64,000 nt of DNA from Synechococcus sp. CCY 9618 (GTDB taxonomy: Bacteria > Cyanobacteriota > Cyanobacteriia > PCC-6307 > Cyanobiaceae), in assembly GCF_019038415.1 (NCBI RefSeq), contig NZ_JAFKRG010000049.1, forward strand, positions 28,488 to 92,487. Direction: 5' to 3'. This document shows, piece after piece, positions 29,151 through 39,277 of the stretch. Both the position numbers and the translations under genes were made by a program. Under the pieces are notes generated by a model that saw only the letters and a list, made by a program, of their open reading frames with translations, was not told the DNA's origin and ran no database searches. Position 1 is the first letter of the stretch; every line of letters begins with the position of its first letter.

Positions 29151-29561
29151 TCACCAGCCCTTGTAGGGCTTGTTCTTCTTGGGCTTCTTCGATGGATGGT
29201 AATAATCAGCCCCTTTCTGATCAAGGTAGGTGCGCTGATAGCGGGGAACGTAGATGTTTTCGTACCAGGAGTCGCTGACGAAATAGACAGGACGGTTACA
29301 GGCGCCATAACGGGAGCAGTGCTTGCTCCAGTTCTTGGCATGGCCGGGAGGGACGCGCAGATAGGCGGGCTGGCCGTAATAGCCACCACGGTTCTCGACG
29401 ATCAGGGGCTGGGGGTAGAGCAGCTGGGGGGCGGGGTAGGCGTTGCCAAGATTCAGCAGTCCATAAAATCCTGGCTGGCCCAGTTGCAGTGACAGACCCA
29501 CCTGGGCCTGGGCCGGAAGGGCCAGCAGGGGTGCCAGAAGCATCAGAAGGGAAGTTTTCAT
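29151..29561 (-). CDS. small exported basic protein of unknown function
   Basis: 136 residues from ATG at 29561. MKTSLLMLLAPLLALPAQAQ is a signal peptide with an AQA cleavage site. The mature part is Tyr/Pro-rich (LLNLGNAYPAPQLLYPQP), has two cysteines in KHCSRYGACNRPVYFV that may pair, and ends in a lysine-rich tail (HPSKKPKKNKPYKGW). Similar short periplasmic proteins with a PVYFVxxxWY motif occur in proteobacteria; the function is unknown. It stands alone between hypF and hypC with gaps of about 150-170 bases on each side, so it may have its own promoter. Confidence 0.75.
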   Translation of the reverse strand: MKTSLLMLLAPLLALPAQAQVGLSLQLGQPGFYGLLNLGNAYPAPQLLYPQPLIVENRGGYYGQPAYLRVPPGHAKNWSKHCSRYGACNRPVYFVSDSWYENIYVPRYQRTYLDQKGADYYHPSKKPKKNKPYKGW

Positions 29562-29734
29562 GGAGGTGAATTCCTCGAAAAGTCTCATCGGGAACGCAGG
29601 ACATCTGCAGCCAAGGAACCGGTGACAGCAGTGTTGAAGAACCGGTGAACAGTGAACCTCCTTGAGCGCAGACCTCTTTGAGCGCGCATAAGAAAAAGGT
29701 AACAGGTACGCCAGGGTCGGGTCCCACCCCTGCC

Positions 29735-32206
29735 TCACGGCTCCGCCGCCGGCCACCGCCGCAGGGCCCACACCTGGCCCAGCGCCAGCCCTCCGTCGCT
29801 GCAGGGCACAGCGGCGGGCCACACGGGCCGCAGTCCCCTGCGTCGCAGGGCCGCCACCGACGCTTCGAGCAGCAGACGGTTCTGGAAACACCCCCCCGCC
29901 AGCACGACGGTGCGGCAGGCCCAGGGGCCGCAGTTCCGCCAGGCCAGCTCCGCCAGGGCCCCGGCCAGGGCGTGATGGAATCCGGAGGCACAGACCTCCG
30001 GCGGCACCCCCGCCGCGATGGCCGCCAGCAGCGCCTCCAGAAGCGGACGCCAGTCGAGCCAACCCAGGCAGGGGGGCTCTCCCCCCTGCCGCAGCAGCCC
30101 GCCACGGCCGTCATCGAGGGGCCCTGTGGCGAGGGAGGGGAAGGGGAAGGGGCCCTGGCCCGGCATCGGCTCTGCGGGGTCGGGCGCCCGGCTGGCGGCC
30201 CCCTGCAGCCGCAGCCCGCCTTCCCCTTCGTAGCTCAGCTCCTGTGCCAGCCCCAGCAGGGAGGCGACGGCATCGAACAGCCGCCCCGCACTCGAACTCC
30301 AGGGGCTGTTGCAGCCGCTGTCGATCGCCCGGATCAGCAGGGCACGCTCGTCCGGTGCGAATGCCGAAAGGGTGTGGCGGGCGCCGGGGTGGGCCAGGGC
30401 GTCCGGTCCGGCCGCCACCAGCAGTCCCAGGGCCGCCCTACGGGGCTCGGCCATGGCCCGCTCCCCACCGGGCATGGGCCAGGGACGCAGGGCCGCCAGC
30501 CGCCGGGCCCCATCCGGGCCGATGTGCAGCAGCTCCCCGCCCCAGAGCCCCGGCTCCCCCGCCACGCCGCAGGTCCCCTCCTGCGCCGGGGAGAAGCCCA
30601 ACCCATCCCAGGTGAAGGCGAGCACCGGAGGGTCCAGGCCATGCTCGGCCAGCACCGCCAGGGCATGGGCCTGGTGGTGGGGCACCGTTCGTCGGGGCCA
30701 GGGCTGGGAGCCGGCCAGCTGATGGCTCAGGTAGCCGGGATGGGCATCGCAGGCGATCGCAGCCACCCGGTCGCCCCAACGCCGCTCGATGGCCGCCAGC
30801 CCCTCCTCCAGCCGTACCAGCTGGCGCCCCCGGGCCAGATCACCCAGGTGGGGGGCCACCCAGAGCCGGCCATCGAGGGCCAGGGCCGGGGCGCACTTGA
30901 GATCGCCGCCCAGGGCCACCACACCGGCGCCGCTGCCGCCCCGGCCCAGCGGCAGAGGGGCGTAGCCCCGGGCCCGACGCAGCAGGGCCGGCCCGCCGTC
31001 GATCAGCTGCAGCACCGAATCGTCAAGGGGCCGGGCAATGGCCCGGTCATGCACCAGGAAGGCATCGGCGATGGGGCCGCTGGCACCAGCCCCCAGCCGC
31101 GCCACCGCTTCGGCCGGATCGATGCAGAGCGGCTCGCCGCCGGGGTTGCCACTGGTGGCCACCAGGGGCCGGCCGTAGGCCCGCGCCAGCAGGTGATGCA
31201 GGGGTGATGCCGGCAGCATCGCCCCCAGGCAGGGACTGCCCGGGGCCACCCCCGCCAGGGCCTCCGTCGCCCCCCTGAGGCGCCGCAGCAGCACGATCGG
31301 GGCGGCAGGATCCTCCAGGGCCCGCCGCTCGGCGGCGTCAATACGGCAGAGGGTGGCCAGCGCCCCGGCCTCGGCCACCAGCAGGGCGAAGGGCTTGGCG
31401 GGCCTGCGCTTGCGTTGCCGCAGCCGGGCCACCGCATCGGCATCGGCCGCATCCACCAGCAGCTGGAAACCACCCACCCCCTGCAGGGCGAGGATCTGGC
31501 CGGCGGCGAGACGCTCGCAGCACGCCTGGATCAACGAGGCCGTATCCCTCCCGCCCCCGGTGTCCATGCGGCCCAACGGTCTGCCGGTCCCGTCCCACAG
31601 CGCCAGCTGCGGGCCGCAGGCCGGGCAGGCGATGGTCTCGGCGTGGAAGCGGCGGTTTAGCGGATCCTCGAACTCCTGCTCGCAGGCGCCGCACAGGGGG
31701 AAGGGGCCCAGGGTGGTGTGGCAGCGGGCGTAGGGCTCGGCCGTGGCGATGCTGAAGCGGGGACCGCAGTCACAGCAGCTGATGAAGGGGTAGCCATGCC
31801 GACGGTCGGCTGGATCAGCCAGTTCGGCCAGGCAGGCGGGACAGGGGGCCCGATCGGCCGCCAGACCCATGGCCACCAGATCGATGGTGAGTGGCGCCGC
31901 GGCGCCGCTGAGGATCCGGACACCGGCCGGCCCGGGCCACGCGGGGGCCGGCAGCCAGAGGGGCTCCAGGGGTTCGAGGCGCGCCTGGGGCGGTAGCCGC
32001 CGGGGCAGATCGTGCAGGAACCCCTCCAGGGAGCGCCGTGGCCCTTCCAGCTCCAGGCGCACCGCCCCAGCCACGTTCTCCACCTGACCCCTGAGGCCCC
32101 GTTCCCCCGCGAGTCGATGCACCAGGGGGCGAAAGCCCACCCCATGCACCACCCCCCGGCACTCCAGCCGCAACCGTGCCGGCCTGTCCCGCGAGGCAAC
32201 CCTCAC
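29735..32206 (-). CDS. hypF: carbamoyltransferase HypF, hydrogenase maturation
   Basis: 823 residues, slightly longer than most HypF. It transfers carbamoyl from carbamoyl phosphate to the HypE C-terminal Cys. Order of domains: acylphosphatase (CRGVVHGVGFRPLVHRLA, about 10-95), zinc-finger CxxC pairs (PCPACLAEL, SCCDCGPRF, LCGACEQEF, ACPACGPQL, about 110-205), a YrdC-like domain (about 210-390) and the Kae1-like transferase with VPHHQAHALAVLAEHGL and SSAGRLFDAVASLLGL. The start GTG at 32206 overlaps the hypB stop by 4 bases (GTGA), so hypB and hypF are coupled. Confidence 0.95.
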   Translation of the reverse strand: MRVASRDRPARLRLECRGVVHGVGFRPLVHRLAGERGLRGQVENVAGAVRLELEGPRRSLEGFLHDLPRRLPPQARLEPLEPLWLPAPAWPGPAGVRILSGAAAPLTIDLVAMGLAADRAPCPACLAELADPADRRHGYPFISCCDCGPRFSIATAEPYARCHTTLGPFPLCGACEQEFEDPLNRRFHAETIACPACGPQLALWDGTGRPLGRMDTGGGRDTASLIQACCERLAAGQILALQGVGGFQLLVDAADADAVARLRQRKRRPAKPFALLVAEAGALATLCRIDAAERRALEDPAAPIVLLRRLRGATEALAGVAPGSPCLGAMLPASPLHHLLARAYGRPLVATSGNPGGEPLCIDPAEAVARLGAGASGPIADAFLVHDRAIARPLDDSVLQLIDGGPALLRRARGYAPLPLGRGGSGAGVVALGGDLKCAPALALDGRLWVAPHLGDLARGRQLVRLEEGLAAIERRWGDRVAAIACDAHPGYLSHQLAGSQPWPRRTVPHHQAHALAVLAEHGLDPPVLAFTWDGLGFSPAQEGTCGVAGEPGLWGGELLHIGPDGARRLAALRPWPMPGGERAMAEPRRAALGLLVAAGPDALAHPGARHTLSAFAPDERALLIRAIDSGCNSPWSSSAGRLFDAVASLLGLAQELSYEGEGGLRLQGAASRAPDPAEPMPGQGPFPFPSLATGPLDDGRGGLLRQGGEPPCLGWLDWRPLLEALLAAIAAGVPPEVCASGFHHALAGALAELAWRNCGPWACRTVVLAGGCFQNRLLLEASVAALRRRGLRPVWPAAVPCSDGGLALGQVWALRRWPAAEP

Positions 32207-32943
32207 ACGAGGGACGCCCCCCGTTCCAGGCCCAGGGCCTCCAGCAACCCGCCGATGCCGGCGCCGGTGCGGGCGGAGACCTGCACGATCCGGGCATGGG
32301 GCGCCACGCGGGCGATGTGACGGCGGGCCTGGGGGGCGTCGAAACCGCAGGCCTCGGCCAGGTCACCCTTGCTGATCACCACCACGTCGGCGGAGTGGAA
32401 CAGGGCCGGGTACTTGAGGGGCTTGTCCTCCCCTTCGGTGACCGACAACAGAACGACGCGCTGGCCCTCGCCCAGATCGAACGCAGCCGGGCAGACCAGA
32501 TTGCCCACGTTCTCGATCACCAGCAGCTCGAGACCGGCCAGGGGATGGCCGAGGTGGGCCAGGTCATGGAGGGCCCGGTGCACCATGGCCGCCTCCAGAT
32601 GGCAGGCCTGGCCTGTGGTGATCTGCACAGCAGGCACCCCCGCGGCCCGCAGGCGACGGGCGTCATTGTCGGTGGCCAGGTCGCCCACGATCACCGCCAT
32701 CGGGTGGCGAACGCCGGGGGCACGGGGCGCCAGCTCCACAGCCAGACGCTCCAGCAGGGCGGTCTTGCCGGATCCCGGAGAGGAGAGCAGGTTGATTGTC
32801 CGCACCCCTGCGGAGGCGAAGTGCTCCCGATTGGCGGCGGCCTGCGCATCGTTGTGCACCAGCAACCCCTGGCCCACATCCAGGTGCCGGTGGATGACGA
32901 CGGCGGGAACGACCGGCTGGTTGCAGTTGCAGTCGAGACACAT
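32203..32943 (-). CDS. hypB: nickel-insertion GTPase HypB
   Basis: 246 residues from ATG at 32943. The N-terminus MCLDCNCNQ carries the clustered cysteines of a HypB metal site, but there is no long histidine stretch, so nickel storage is unlikely. The SIMIBI GTPase motifs are clear: the P-loop LLSSPGSGKTALLERL, VGDLATDND, and the switch LLVIENVGNLVCPA with metal-binding His/Cys nearby (GQACHLEAAMVH). It works with HypA to load nickel into HoxH. The start choice rests on the conserved MCxxC start; in-frame codons upstream add an unconserved extension. Confidence 0.95.
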   Translation of the reverse strand: MCLDCNCNQPVVPAVVIHRHLDVGQGLLVHNDAQAAANREHFASAGVRTINLLSSPGSGKTALLERLAVELAPRAPGVRHPMAVIVGDLATDNDARRLRAAGVPAVQITTGQACHLEAAMVHRALHDLAHLGHPLAGLELLVIENVGNLVCPAAFDLGEGQRVVLLSVTEGEDKPLKYPALFHSADVVVISKGDLAEACGFDAPQARRHIARVAPHARIVQVSARTGAGIGGLLEALGLERGASLV

Positions 32944-33201
32944 CGCTGAGTCGACCCCAGGGAGGAAGGCGGAGGAGGAAGGACGCCTCCGACCCGTCAG
33001 GCCTTTCACTGCAGGCTAGGCACGAAGCGCCGAGACCATGAAGCCCGCCCGGGCACGGTTCACCGCAGACTGCAGATCGAATCGGAAGACGAGTCTGGCT
33101 GGGGCCTCCGCGTGGAGTCTGGGGTGGTACCACCGTGAACTCCGGCCGATGACATCGAGGCCGACCCCGTGGGCTGCTGGTTCAGCGGTGCATCGGGAGA
33201 C

Positions 33202-33438
33202 TCAGGAGAGCTTGTCCTTGATCGCATCCACGCTGTCACCGAAGGCTTCGCCGGCTTTGTCTGCCGCGTCACTCACCTTGTCCTTGAGCTTGCCGGCCGC
33301 GTCCAGCAGGGAGGCCTTGGCCTTCTGAGCCTCACCCTCGGCTTTGAGGTCGCTGTCGTCGAGCAGTTCACCGGCAGCAGACTTGAGACGGCCTTCCGCC
33401 TCGGCCTTGGAAGCGTCAAATTTGTCCTGGATGGTCAT
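33202..33438 (-). CDS. CsbD-like stress protein
   Basis: 78 residues, hydrophilic and helical, almost free of aromatic residues. The start MTIQDKFDASKAEAEGRLKS and the repeated K-x-K-A/D-A-A-x-K heptads match the CsbD family, general-stress proteins of unknown mechanism. The AT-rich stretch just upstream (TGATCTAATTCTAGTCAGTC on the plus strand, about 33480-33500) is a likely promoter. It stands alone, separated from hypB by 258 bases, and nothing ties it to hydrogenase maturation. Confidence 0.85.
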   Translation of the reverse strand: MTIQDKFDASKAEAEGRLKSAAGELLDDSDLKAEGEAQKAKASLLDAAGKLKDKVSDAADKAGEAFGDSVDAIKDKLS

Positions 33439-33504
33439 GGGAACGTCCGCGATGGGCAGAGGGTGAGAAAATGAGTTCTCTGATCTAATTCTAGTCAGTC
33501 ATCG

Positions 33505-34819
33505 CTAGAGAACGTTGTGCTCATCCGTGCTGACCAGATACCCCTGAATCTGCTCACAGCCGAGGCTACGCAGAATCTCAGCCTGCTGCGGATGCTCGAC
33601 GCCCTCGGCGATCACCTCCAGCCCCAGGGTCCGACCCATGGCGAGGATGGCGGAGACGATGCCGACATTGGAGTCTGGGGAGCGATGTTCTGGATGAAGG
33701 TGCGATCAATTCTGAGGCGATCGACAGCGAAGTCCTGAAGTCGGCTCAGGCTGGAGTATCCAGTTCCAAAGTCATCGATGGCGAATTTCACCCCCATCCC
33801 TTGAGATGCTGCAGCAGAGACTGGCAGGCATCAGGATTATTGAGCATCAAGGATTCGGTGATCTCGAGTTCCAGACATGCGGGCGGCAACCCAGTTTCCT
33901 CAAGCACCTGCTGGATCCGATCGGAAAAGCCCGGCTGTGAAAGTTGAAGGGGTGAGATGTTCACGGAGATCCGATCAAGGAAGACCTCTCCTGCCTCCAG
34001 CCGACCCCCCGGCGGCACGCCTCCATCCCAAGGCACCGACCGGTCGCCAGGTTGACCTGGGGGCTCGTAGGACAGGGACAGTTCATCACGGTCTGTGGCA
34101 CTGCGCAGCAGACTTTCCAGGGTCAGCCGGCGCAGGAAACCCTCATTCATGGCAGGTGCAAAGTTCTTGACGCTGCCGCGGCCCTGGCGCTTCGCGAAAC
34201 GGATGGCCAGATCGGCGTGCCTGAACGGCTCCTCCAGATCGGTGCCATCCGCCGGACAGGTGACCACTCCGACCGACGCCGAGACCTGCACCTCGCAGAC
34301 ATCGAGAACAATGGGAGTGGCGACCTGCCGCTGAATCCGGGCGACCTGCACCTCCAACGCCTCGGTGTCCCCGGCCGTGGCCAGTGTGAGGGGCAGGAGC
34401 AGGATGAATTCATCGCTTCCCGGCCGGGCTGCGCCGCCGCGGATCGCAGATGGGCCTGAAGCTCTGCGGCGAACTGCTGGAGACGTTGGGCGATTTCACG
34501 CAGAATCTGATCACCGACACCATGGCCGAGGGCATCATTGATGCACTTGAAATTCTCAAGATCGAAGTAGAGGAGCGCCAGTCCCGTGGCCGTTCTCCCT
34601 GGGGGATGCGTCAGGAAACAGCCGGGCGCGCAGAGCATCCAGCTCTCCCATCCCCTGTGGCTCGGGAGCTTTGAGTACCGTGCGATAAGCCTCAATGACG
34701 CCGGGCTCGTCATCGACGACAAGAATGTGGATCGGCTCGACCTCTGGCGCCGAAGACTGATGGGAAGGCGCTGGAATATGGTTTTGCATTATCTCGAGAG
34801 CGCCGGAACCAGCGGGCAT
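33505..34819 (-). pseudogene. decayed response regulator with GGDEF and EAL domains
   Basis: Remains of one gene are spread over several frames. The start VEPIHILVVDDEPGVIEAYR is a receiver domain cut short after about 25 residues. Then come GGDEF pieces (LLYFDLENFKCINDALGHGV, then VQVSASVGVVTCPADGTDLE) and EAL pieces ([68 protein letters not shown]), ending GYLVSTDEHNVL before a TAG at 33505. At least three frame changes and missing parts (receiver Asp, EAL start) mean no working cyclic-di-GMP enzyme. It follows the kinase pseudogene and was presumably its partner. Confidence 0.85.
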
Positions 34820-34860
34820 GGAGATGCCGAATCAATCTGTACCATCCTATCGAATCAGGC

Positions 34861-36217
34861 TTAAGGAAAAGGCAGTTCCAGGTGACACGTTGTGCCCAGA
34901 TCCGGTCCCTCACTTTCTGCCCAAAGCTTCCCGTCCATGGCCTGAAGAACGTTGGTACACCAGTGCAGACCGAGTCCTGAACTGGTGTCCGAAGACTTGG
35001 TGGAGAATCCTTTGGAAAACAGGCGCGGCTACAACTCCGTGGGGATGCCGATGCCGTCGTCGCGAAAGTCCATGGCCAGGGTCCGCCGCTCCCCCGTGTG
35101 CAACAAGCTGCTGCGGATTTTCATCAGCCCCTGATCCCCCGGGCGCACCGCCTCACAGGCATTGAGCACCAGGTTCTGAAGAACCTGCACCATCGCGATC
35201 CTTGGAAGGGTCAGCGTTCCAGCCGCCTCGAGGGAGGGATCCCTGACGATTTCCAGCCGCGCCAACAGGTCGGGCGGGACCAGCCGAAGCGCCTCGTTGA
35301 CCAGATCAAGCACGGCGATCCGTTCGACGAGATGGGAGGTGCTGGCAAAGCGGGACTGCTCCTGCAACATCGCCTGTATCGCCCGCAGTCCCCCATCCAC
35401 ATTCACCGCTTTCGTCAGCATCGAACCTGTCCAGGCGGCGATCGCAGGTCCGGCCAGCTGCAGGAACCGTTCCAGATCAGCCCGGTGTGGACCGGCCTCA
35501 ACGGATTGATCGTTGATCTCGCGGCGGGCCTTCTCCAGTCGATCGACCATGCTGGTGATACGGCTGGCCAGCCGACCGAACGCGTCATCACTGCATCACT
35601 GGAGGCGGGTGGTCAGATCGTCAGTGTCGGCGAAGGACTCGACGAAGGCCTCGATCTTGCCCACCGGCAGCACCACCAGCCGGTTGATCACCGCCATTAT
35701 CGCCAGAACGACCAGAGAGCCCGCCAACAACAGGGAGAACAGGGCGAAGCGCAGGGAGGAGCTCGCCTGCCGGGTGATCTCCCGGGACGGCTGGAATGCC
35801 AGCTGAACCACGGGCCTGCCCAGAGGATCCGCCAGCAGTCTCGACACCTCCAGATGGTCCCCGGCCGGGGTGATCACGGTTTCAGGGGACGGGACGGCGT
35901 TCCCTGATTCCCCGGCCCGGCGATTTCGGGGCAGATTCATGCGCAGGGAAACATCGGAGCGATGGCCGATGTCGGCCACAAGCTCGCTGGACAGGAAGCG
36001 CCCCAGCACCGGGCTGCCAGCGCTCTCCAAGTTCGGAAAGGCGGGTGAGATGCCTGTCGATGGTGTTGAGCTCAAGGTCCATGTCCTTGGTGGCCTGCCT
36101 CTGCCCCTGACGTTCGAAGTCCGGCAGGATCACCCGGTACTGGATGAAGGCATCCACCACGGCATACACCCCTTACATCGAGGAGATGAGCAGGGCAAAC
36201 TTATCGCCGATTTTCAT
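34861..36217 (-). pseudogene. decayed membrane sensor histidine kinase
   Basis: Pieces in order: a start MKIGDKFALLISSM broken by TAA at codon 15; a CHASE4-like sensor beginning FIQYRVILPDFERQGQ; a frame change near 36025-36060; a membrane helix (FALFSLLLAGSLVVLAIMAV) and a HAMP region; an in-frame TGA at 35596-35598; a kinase part with VLQNLVLNACEAVRPG and FRDDGIGIPTEL; an in-frame TAG at 35026-35028; and the ATP-binding end SSGLGLHWCTNVLQAMDGKL, terminating at 34861. Four independent lesions show long neglect. With the following REC-GGDEF-EAL pseudogene it was a two-component, cyclic-di-GMP signalling pair. Confidence 0.85.
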
Positions 36218-36376
36218 CGTGATGATGCCTGGATAAAGACTGACCTGACCTTCATTTCCTGGACAGGAATCAACCGGATTCCATCGAGCGCACCAGAACA
36301 ACATTCCATTGGTTCATGCTACGGAATCCTGCCAACTCCTGCAAGGCGATGGCCTGGTAGTGCCGCTCGCTTCAGT

Positions 36377-36718
36377 TCAGCCAAGTTCCAGTGAGGCCAG
36401 CTGCAGCTCACGCCCCCGCAGCAGCTCGCGGCTGACCGTGCCGCAGGCCGGGCAATCGCAGCAGCCGTCGGCCGCCGCAAAGGGTTGACTGCAGACGGCA
36501 CAGAAACATTCGGCGGCCACGGCTTCGATCTCCAGCCGGCAGCCGGCGGCGATCGTGTCCGCCATCACCACCTCATGGGCGAAACGCAGGGCCTCGATCT
36601 CCACCCCCGCCAGGCTGCCCACCCGCAGGGTGATGGCCTCGATGCGCCGCGCCCCGTGCCGGGCGGCCTGCTCCAGGGCCAGGGCCCGCACGGCGTCCAT
36701 CAGGCTCAGCTCATGCAC
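36377..36718 (-). CDS. hypA: nickel metallochaperone HypA
   Basis: 113 residues. The N-terminal MHE (His2 binds nickel) is present, and the structural zinc site is visible as two CxxC pairs (CFCAVCSQP and CCDCPACGTV). HypA hands nickel, with HypB, to HoxH. The start overlaps the end of hoxW by 8 bases, so it is the last live gene of the hox operon before two pseudogenes. Confidence 0.95.
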   Translation of the reverse strand: MHELSLMDAVRALALEQAARHGARRIEAITLRVGSLAGVEIEALRFAHEVVMADTIAAGCRLEIEAVAAECFCAVCSQPFAAADGCCDCPACGTVSRELLRGRELQLASLELG

Positions 36719-37190
36719 GGCAGGGCTCCGCAGCGGATCCCGCCAGCCATCCGTTCAGCAGCCGCCGCGCCGCCGGCAGCTGGCTCCGCAGCCTGGGGGA
36801 GAACCGCTCGCCGCAGGAGAAGTCGAAGCCCGGCACCAGCAGCTCATGGGCCGGCACCCGCCGATCGAACAGCAGGGCGGCGATGGCCAGCAGCCGGGGG
36901 GGATCCACCCGGTGGCTGTCCCCCTGCCAGACCGCCGCTGGCACCACCGGCCGCAGCAAGGGCCCGGCCCCAGGCGGCGCCAGCCAGGCATCCACGATCA
37001 ACAGCCGTTCGGCCGCCGCCACGGCCTCCGCCAGTTCGGGCGTGAGCTGGTGGCACACCAGGCCGCGGCCTGCCACCAGCTGCCAGCCCACGCCGTCATC
37101 CCCCCGCAGGGGGTTGCCGATGCCGATCAGCAGCGCCCCCCCACCGCTGCTGTGCCCAATCCCGGAGGCACCCAGCCCAGCGGGCCTCAT
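36711..37190 (-). CDS. hoxW: hydrogenase maturation protease HoxW
   Basis: 159 residues, M52 family. [18 protein letters not shown] is the family start with the acidic nickel-sensing residue (second D), and [15 protein letters not shown] carries the next conserved Asp. The usual histidine near HxxxP is replaced by a less obvious region around HELLVPGFD. It trims the HoxH C-terminus after nickel insertion. Start/stop overlap with hoxH (ATGA, 37187-37190) makes HoxH the certain partner. Confidence 0.9.
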   Translation of the reverse strand: MRPAGLGASGIGHSSGGGALLIGIGNPLRGDDGVGWQLVAGRGLVCHQLTPELAEAVAAAERLLIVDAWLAPPGAGPLLRPVVPAAVWQGDSHRVDPPRLLAIAALLFDRRVPAHELLVPGFDFSCGERFSPRLRSQLPAARRLLNGWLAGSAAEPCRA

Positions 37191-38629
37191 CCCCGGGTGC
37201 GCTCCGCCAGCACCGCGCCGTCGGCGGCCAGCAGCTGCAGCCGCAGGGGCATCTGGCCGGCGGCGTGGGTGGAGCAGGAGAGGCAGGGGTCGAAGCAGCG
37301 GATGCCCGCCTCCACCCGGTTGAGCAGGGCCTCGGGAATCTCCGCCCCCTCCGGCACCGGATCGGGGATGTACTCCCGGGCGATCTGGTGCACGGTGCGG
37401 TTCATGGCCAGGTTGTTCTGGCCTGTGGCGATGATCAGGTTCACTCCGGTGAGCAGGCCGTCGTCGTCCACCCGGTAGTGATGGAAGAGGGTGCCCCGGG
37501 GCGCCTCGCTCACCCCCACCGCCTCGTTGCGATTGAGCGAGGCCCGCGAACGCACCCGGCCGTGCATCAGCTCCGGGTCCTGCACCAGGGCTTCAATCGC
37601 CTCCAGGCAGGCGACGATCTCCACCAGCCGCGCATGGTGGTAGGCGAAGCTCGAGGTGACCGGCCGGCCGCTGCGCTGGCGCAGCTCCGCCAGCTCCCGG
37701 TCGGCCCAGGGGGTGCCGATGCCCTCGCAGACGTTGAGCCGGGCCAGGGGCCCCACCCGGTAGATCCCTTCCGGATAGCCCAGGGGCCTGTAGTAGGGGA
37801 ACTTCAGGTAGCTCCAGGGCTCCACCGCCTCAGCCAGGAAGTCGGCGTAGTCGTCCTCGCTGAGCTGGTCGGCCACGATCGCCCCTTCGGCATCGACGAA
37901 GCGGATGCGGCCATCGATGTGCTCCCAGAGGCCCTCCGGCGTCACCAGCCCCATGAACAGGCTGGGGAAATCGCCGAACACCCGCTGTTCCTTCGCCAGG
38001 GGGCCGTCGAGCAGTGTCTTGTAGAGGTCCAGCGCCAGGGTCACGGTGGCGCGGGCCTCGGGGAGCCGCTCCAGGATCCACTCCTTCGCCTCCTGGCTGA
38101 GGGGACTGCGCACGCCGCCGGGCACCGCCCAGGCCGCGTGGATCTTGCGGCCCCCCAGCAGCTCCAGGATCTGCTGGCCGAACTGGCGCAGGCGGATGCC
38201 GGCCCGGGCCAGGTCGGGATCGGCGGCCATCAGGCCGAACACATTTCGCCGGGCCGGATCGCTCTCCCAGCCCAGCAGGAAATCGGGGCTGCTGAGGTGA
38301 AAGAACGACAGGGCATGGGACTGGGTGAGCTGGGCCAGGTTGAGCAGCCGGCGCAGTTTCGCGGCGGCGGGAGGAATCGCCACCGCCAGCAGTTTGTCGC
38401 CGGTCTTGGCCGCCGCCAGCAGATGGCTCACCGGACAGATGCCGCAGATGCGGGCGGTGAGGCCGGCCATCTCGGTGAAGGGGCGGCCCTCGCAGAATTT
38501 CTCGAAGCCCCGGTACTCGACCACGTGGAAGCGGGTCTCGGTGAGGTGGCCGCCGGCATCGAGGTGCAGGGTGATCTTAGCGTGGCCCTCGATGCGGGTC
38601 ACCGGGTCGATCACGACGGTGCGGGTCAT
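37187..38629 (-). CDS. hoxH: bidirectional NiFe hydrogenase large subunit
   Basis: 480 residues. HoxH holds the NiFe(CN)2CO site that interconverts H2 and protons. Both cysteine pairs are present: [10 protein letters not shown] near residue 62 and [10 protein letters not shown] near the C-terminus. The segment after that His ([16 protein letters not shown] and onward) is the peptide removed by HoxW. Its length and motifs fit the cyanobacterial group 3d enzyme. It follows hoxY by 10 bases and overlaps hoxW by 4. Confidence 0.97.
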   Translation of the reverse strand: MTRTVVIDPVTRIEGHAKITLHLDAGGHLTETRFHVVEYRGFEKFCEGRPFTEMAGLTARICGICPVSHLLAAAKTGDKLLAVAIPPAAAKLRRLLNLAQLTQSHALSFFHLSSPDFLLGWESDPARRNVFGLMAADPDLARAGIRLRQFGQQILELLGGRKIHAAWAVPGGVRSPLSQEAKEWILERLPEARATVTLALDLYKTLLDGPLAKEQRVFGDFPSLFMGLVTPEGLWEHIDGRIRFVDAEGAIVADQLSEDDYADFLAEAVEPWSYLKFPYYRPLGYPEGIYRVGPLARLNVCEGIGTPWADRELAELRQRSGRPVTSSFAYHHARLVEIVACLEAIEALVQDPELMHGRVRSRASLNRNEAVGVSEAPRGTLFHHYRVDDDGLLTGVNLIIATGQNNLAMNRTVHQIAREYIPDPVPEGAEIPEALLNRVEAGIRCFDPCLSCSTHAAGQMPLRLQLLAADGAVLAERTRG

Positions 38630-38639
38630 GGCGGGGTCC

Positions 38640-39266
38640 TCATCCGAAACGCAGCAGGTCGGGGCCTTCCAGCACCGGGCGGACGCCGGCCAGCAGGGGC
38701 GTGATCGCCTCCTTGATCCGGTCGGCCGAGGGGGGACAGCCCGGCAGGTAGAGATCCACCGGGATCACCTCGTGCAGGGGCAGCACCTTGTCCAGCAGCT
38801 CCGGCACGATGCCCGGCGCGAACGGCAGCTGGCCGCTGCCATCGGCCAGCTCCAGATAGCCCCGCTCCAGCACAGCCCGGGCGCTGTCGTGGCCGGCGTC
38901 GAGCAGGTTGCGCAGGCCCGGCACGTTGGCGGTCACGGCGCAGTCGCCGAAGGAGACCACCAGGGCGGTGCGGGCGCGCAGCTGCAGGGCCAGTTCCAGA
39001 TTGTCGACGTTGGCCACCGCCCCCTCCACCAGGCACACATCCACGTTCTCGGGATACACCTTGGCGTCCGAGGCCACGGGCGAGAAGACCACCTCCACCT
39101 GGGCCGCCAGATCGAAGAGGAACTCGTCGAGGTCGAGGAAGGACATGTGGCAGCCGGAGCAGCCGGCCAGCCAGACGGTGGCCAGCCGCAGCTTGCCGGC
39201 TCCGGCTCCGGCTCCGGCGGCGGGGGCCGCGGGAGAGCCGGGTGGGGTGATGGGCGAGGAAACCAT
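38640..39266 (-). CDS. hoxY: bidirectional NiFe hydrogenase small subunit
   Basis: 208 residues from ATG at 39266. HoxY binds the proximal [4Fe-4S] cluster through [23 protein letters not shown] and [12 protein letters not shown]. The N-terminal ~25 residues are an Ala/Gly/Pro-rich extension ([17 protein letters not shown]) encoded by a near-repeat of GCTCCG, not usual for HoxY; the conserved region starts at [12 protein letters not shown]. No Tat signal, as expected for a cytoplasmic enzyme. The gap to hoxU is 11 bases. Confidence 0.95.
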   Translation of the reverse strand: MVSSPITPPGSPAAPAAGAGAGAGKLRLATVWLAGCSGCHMSFLDLDEFLFDLAAQVEVVFSPVASDAKVYPENVDVCLVEGAVANVDNLELALQLRARTALVVSFGDCAVTANVPGLRNLLDAGHDSARAVLERGYLELADGSGQLPFAPGIVPELLDKVLPLHEVIPVDLYLPGCPPSADRIKEAITPLLAGVRPVLEGPDLLRFG

Positions 39267-39277
39267 GGTGGAGTCTC

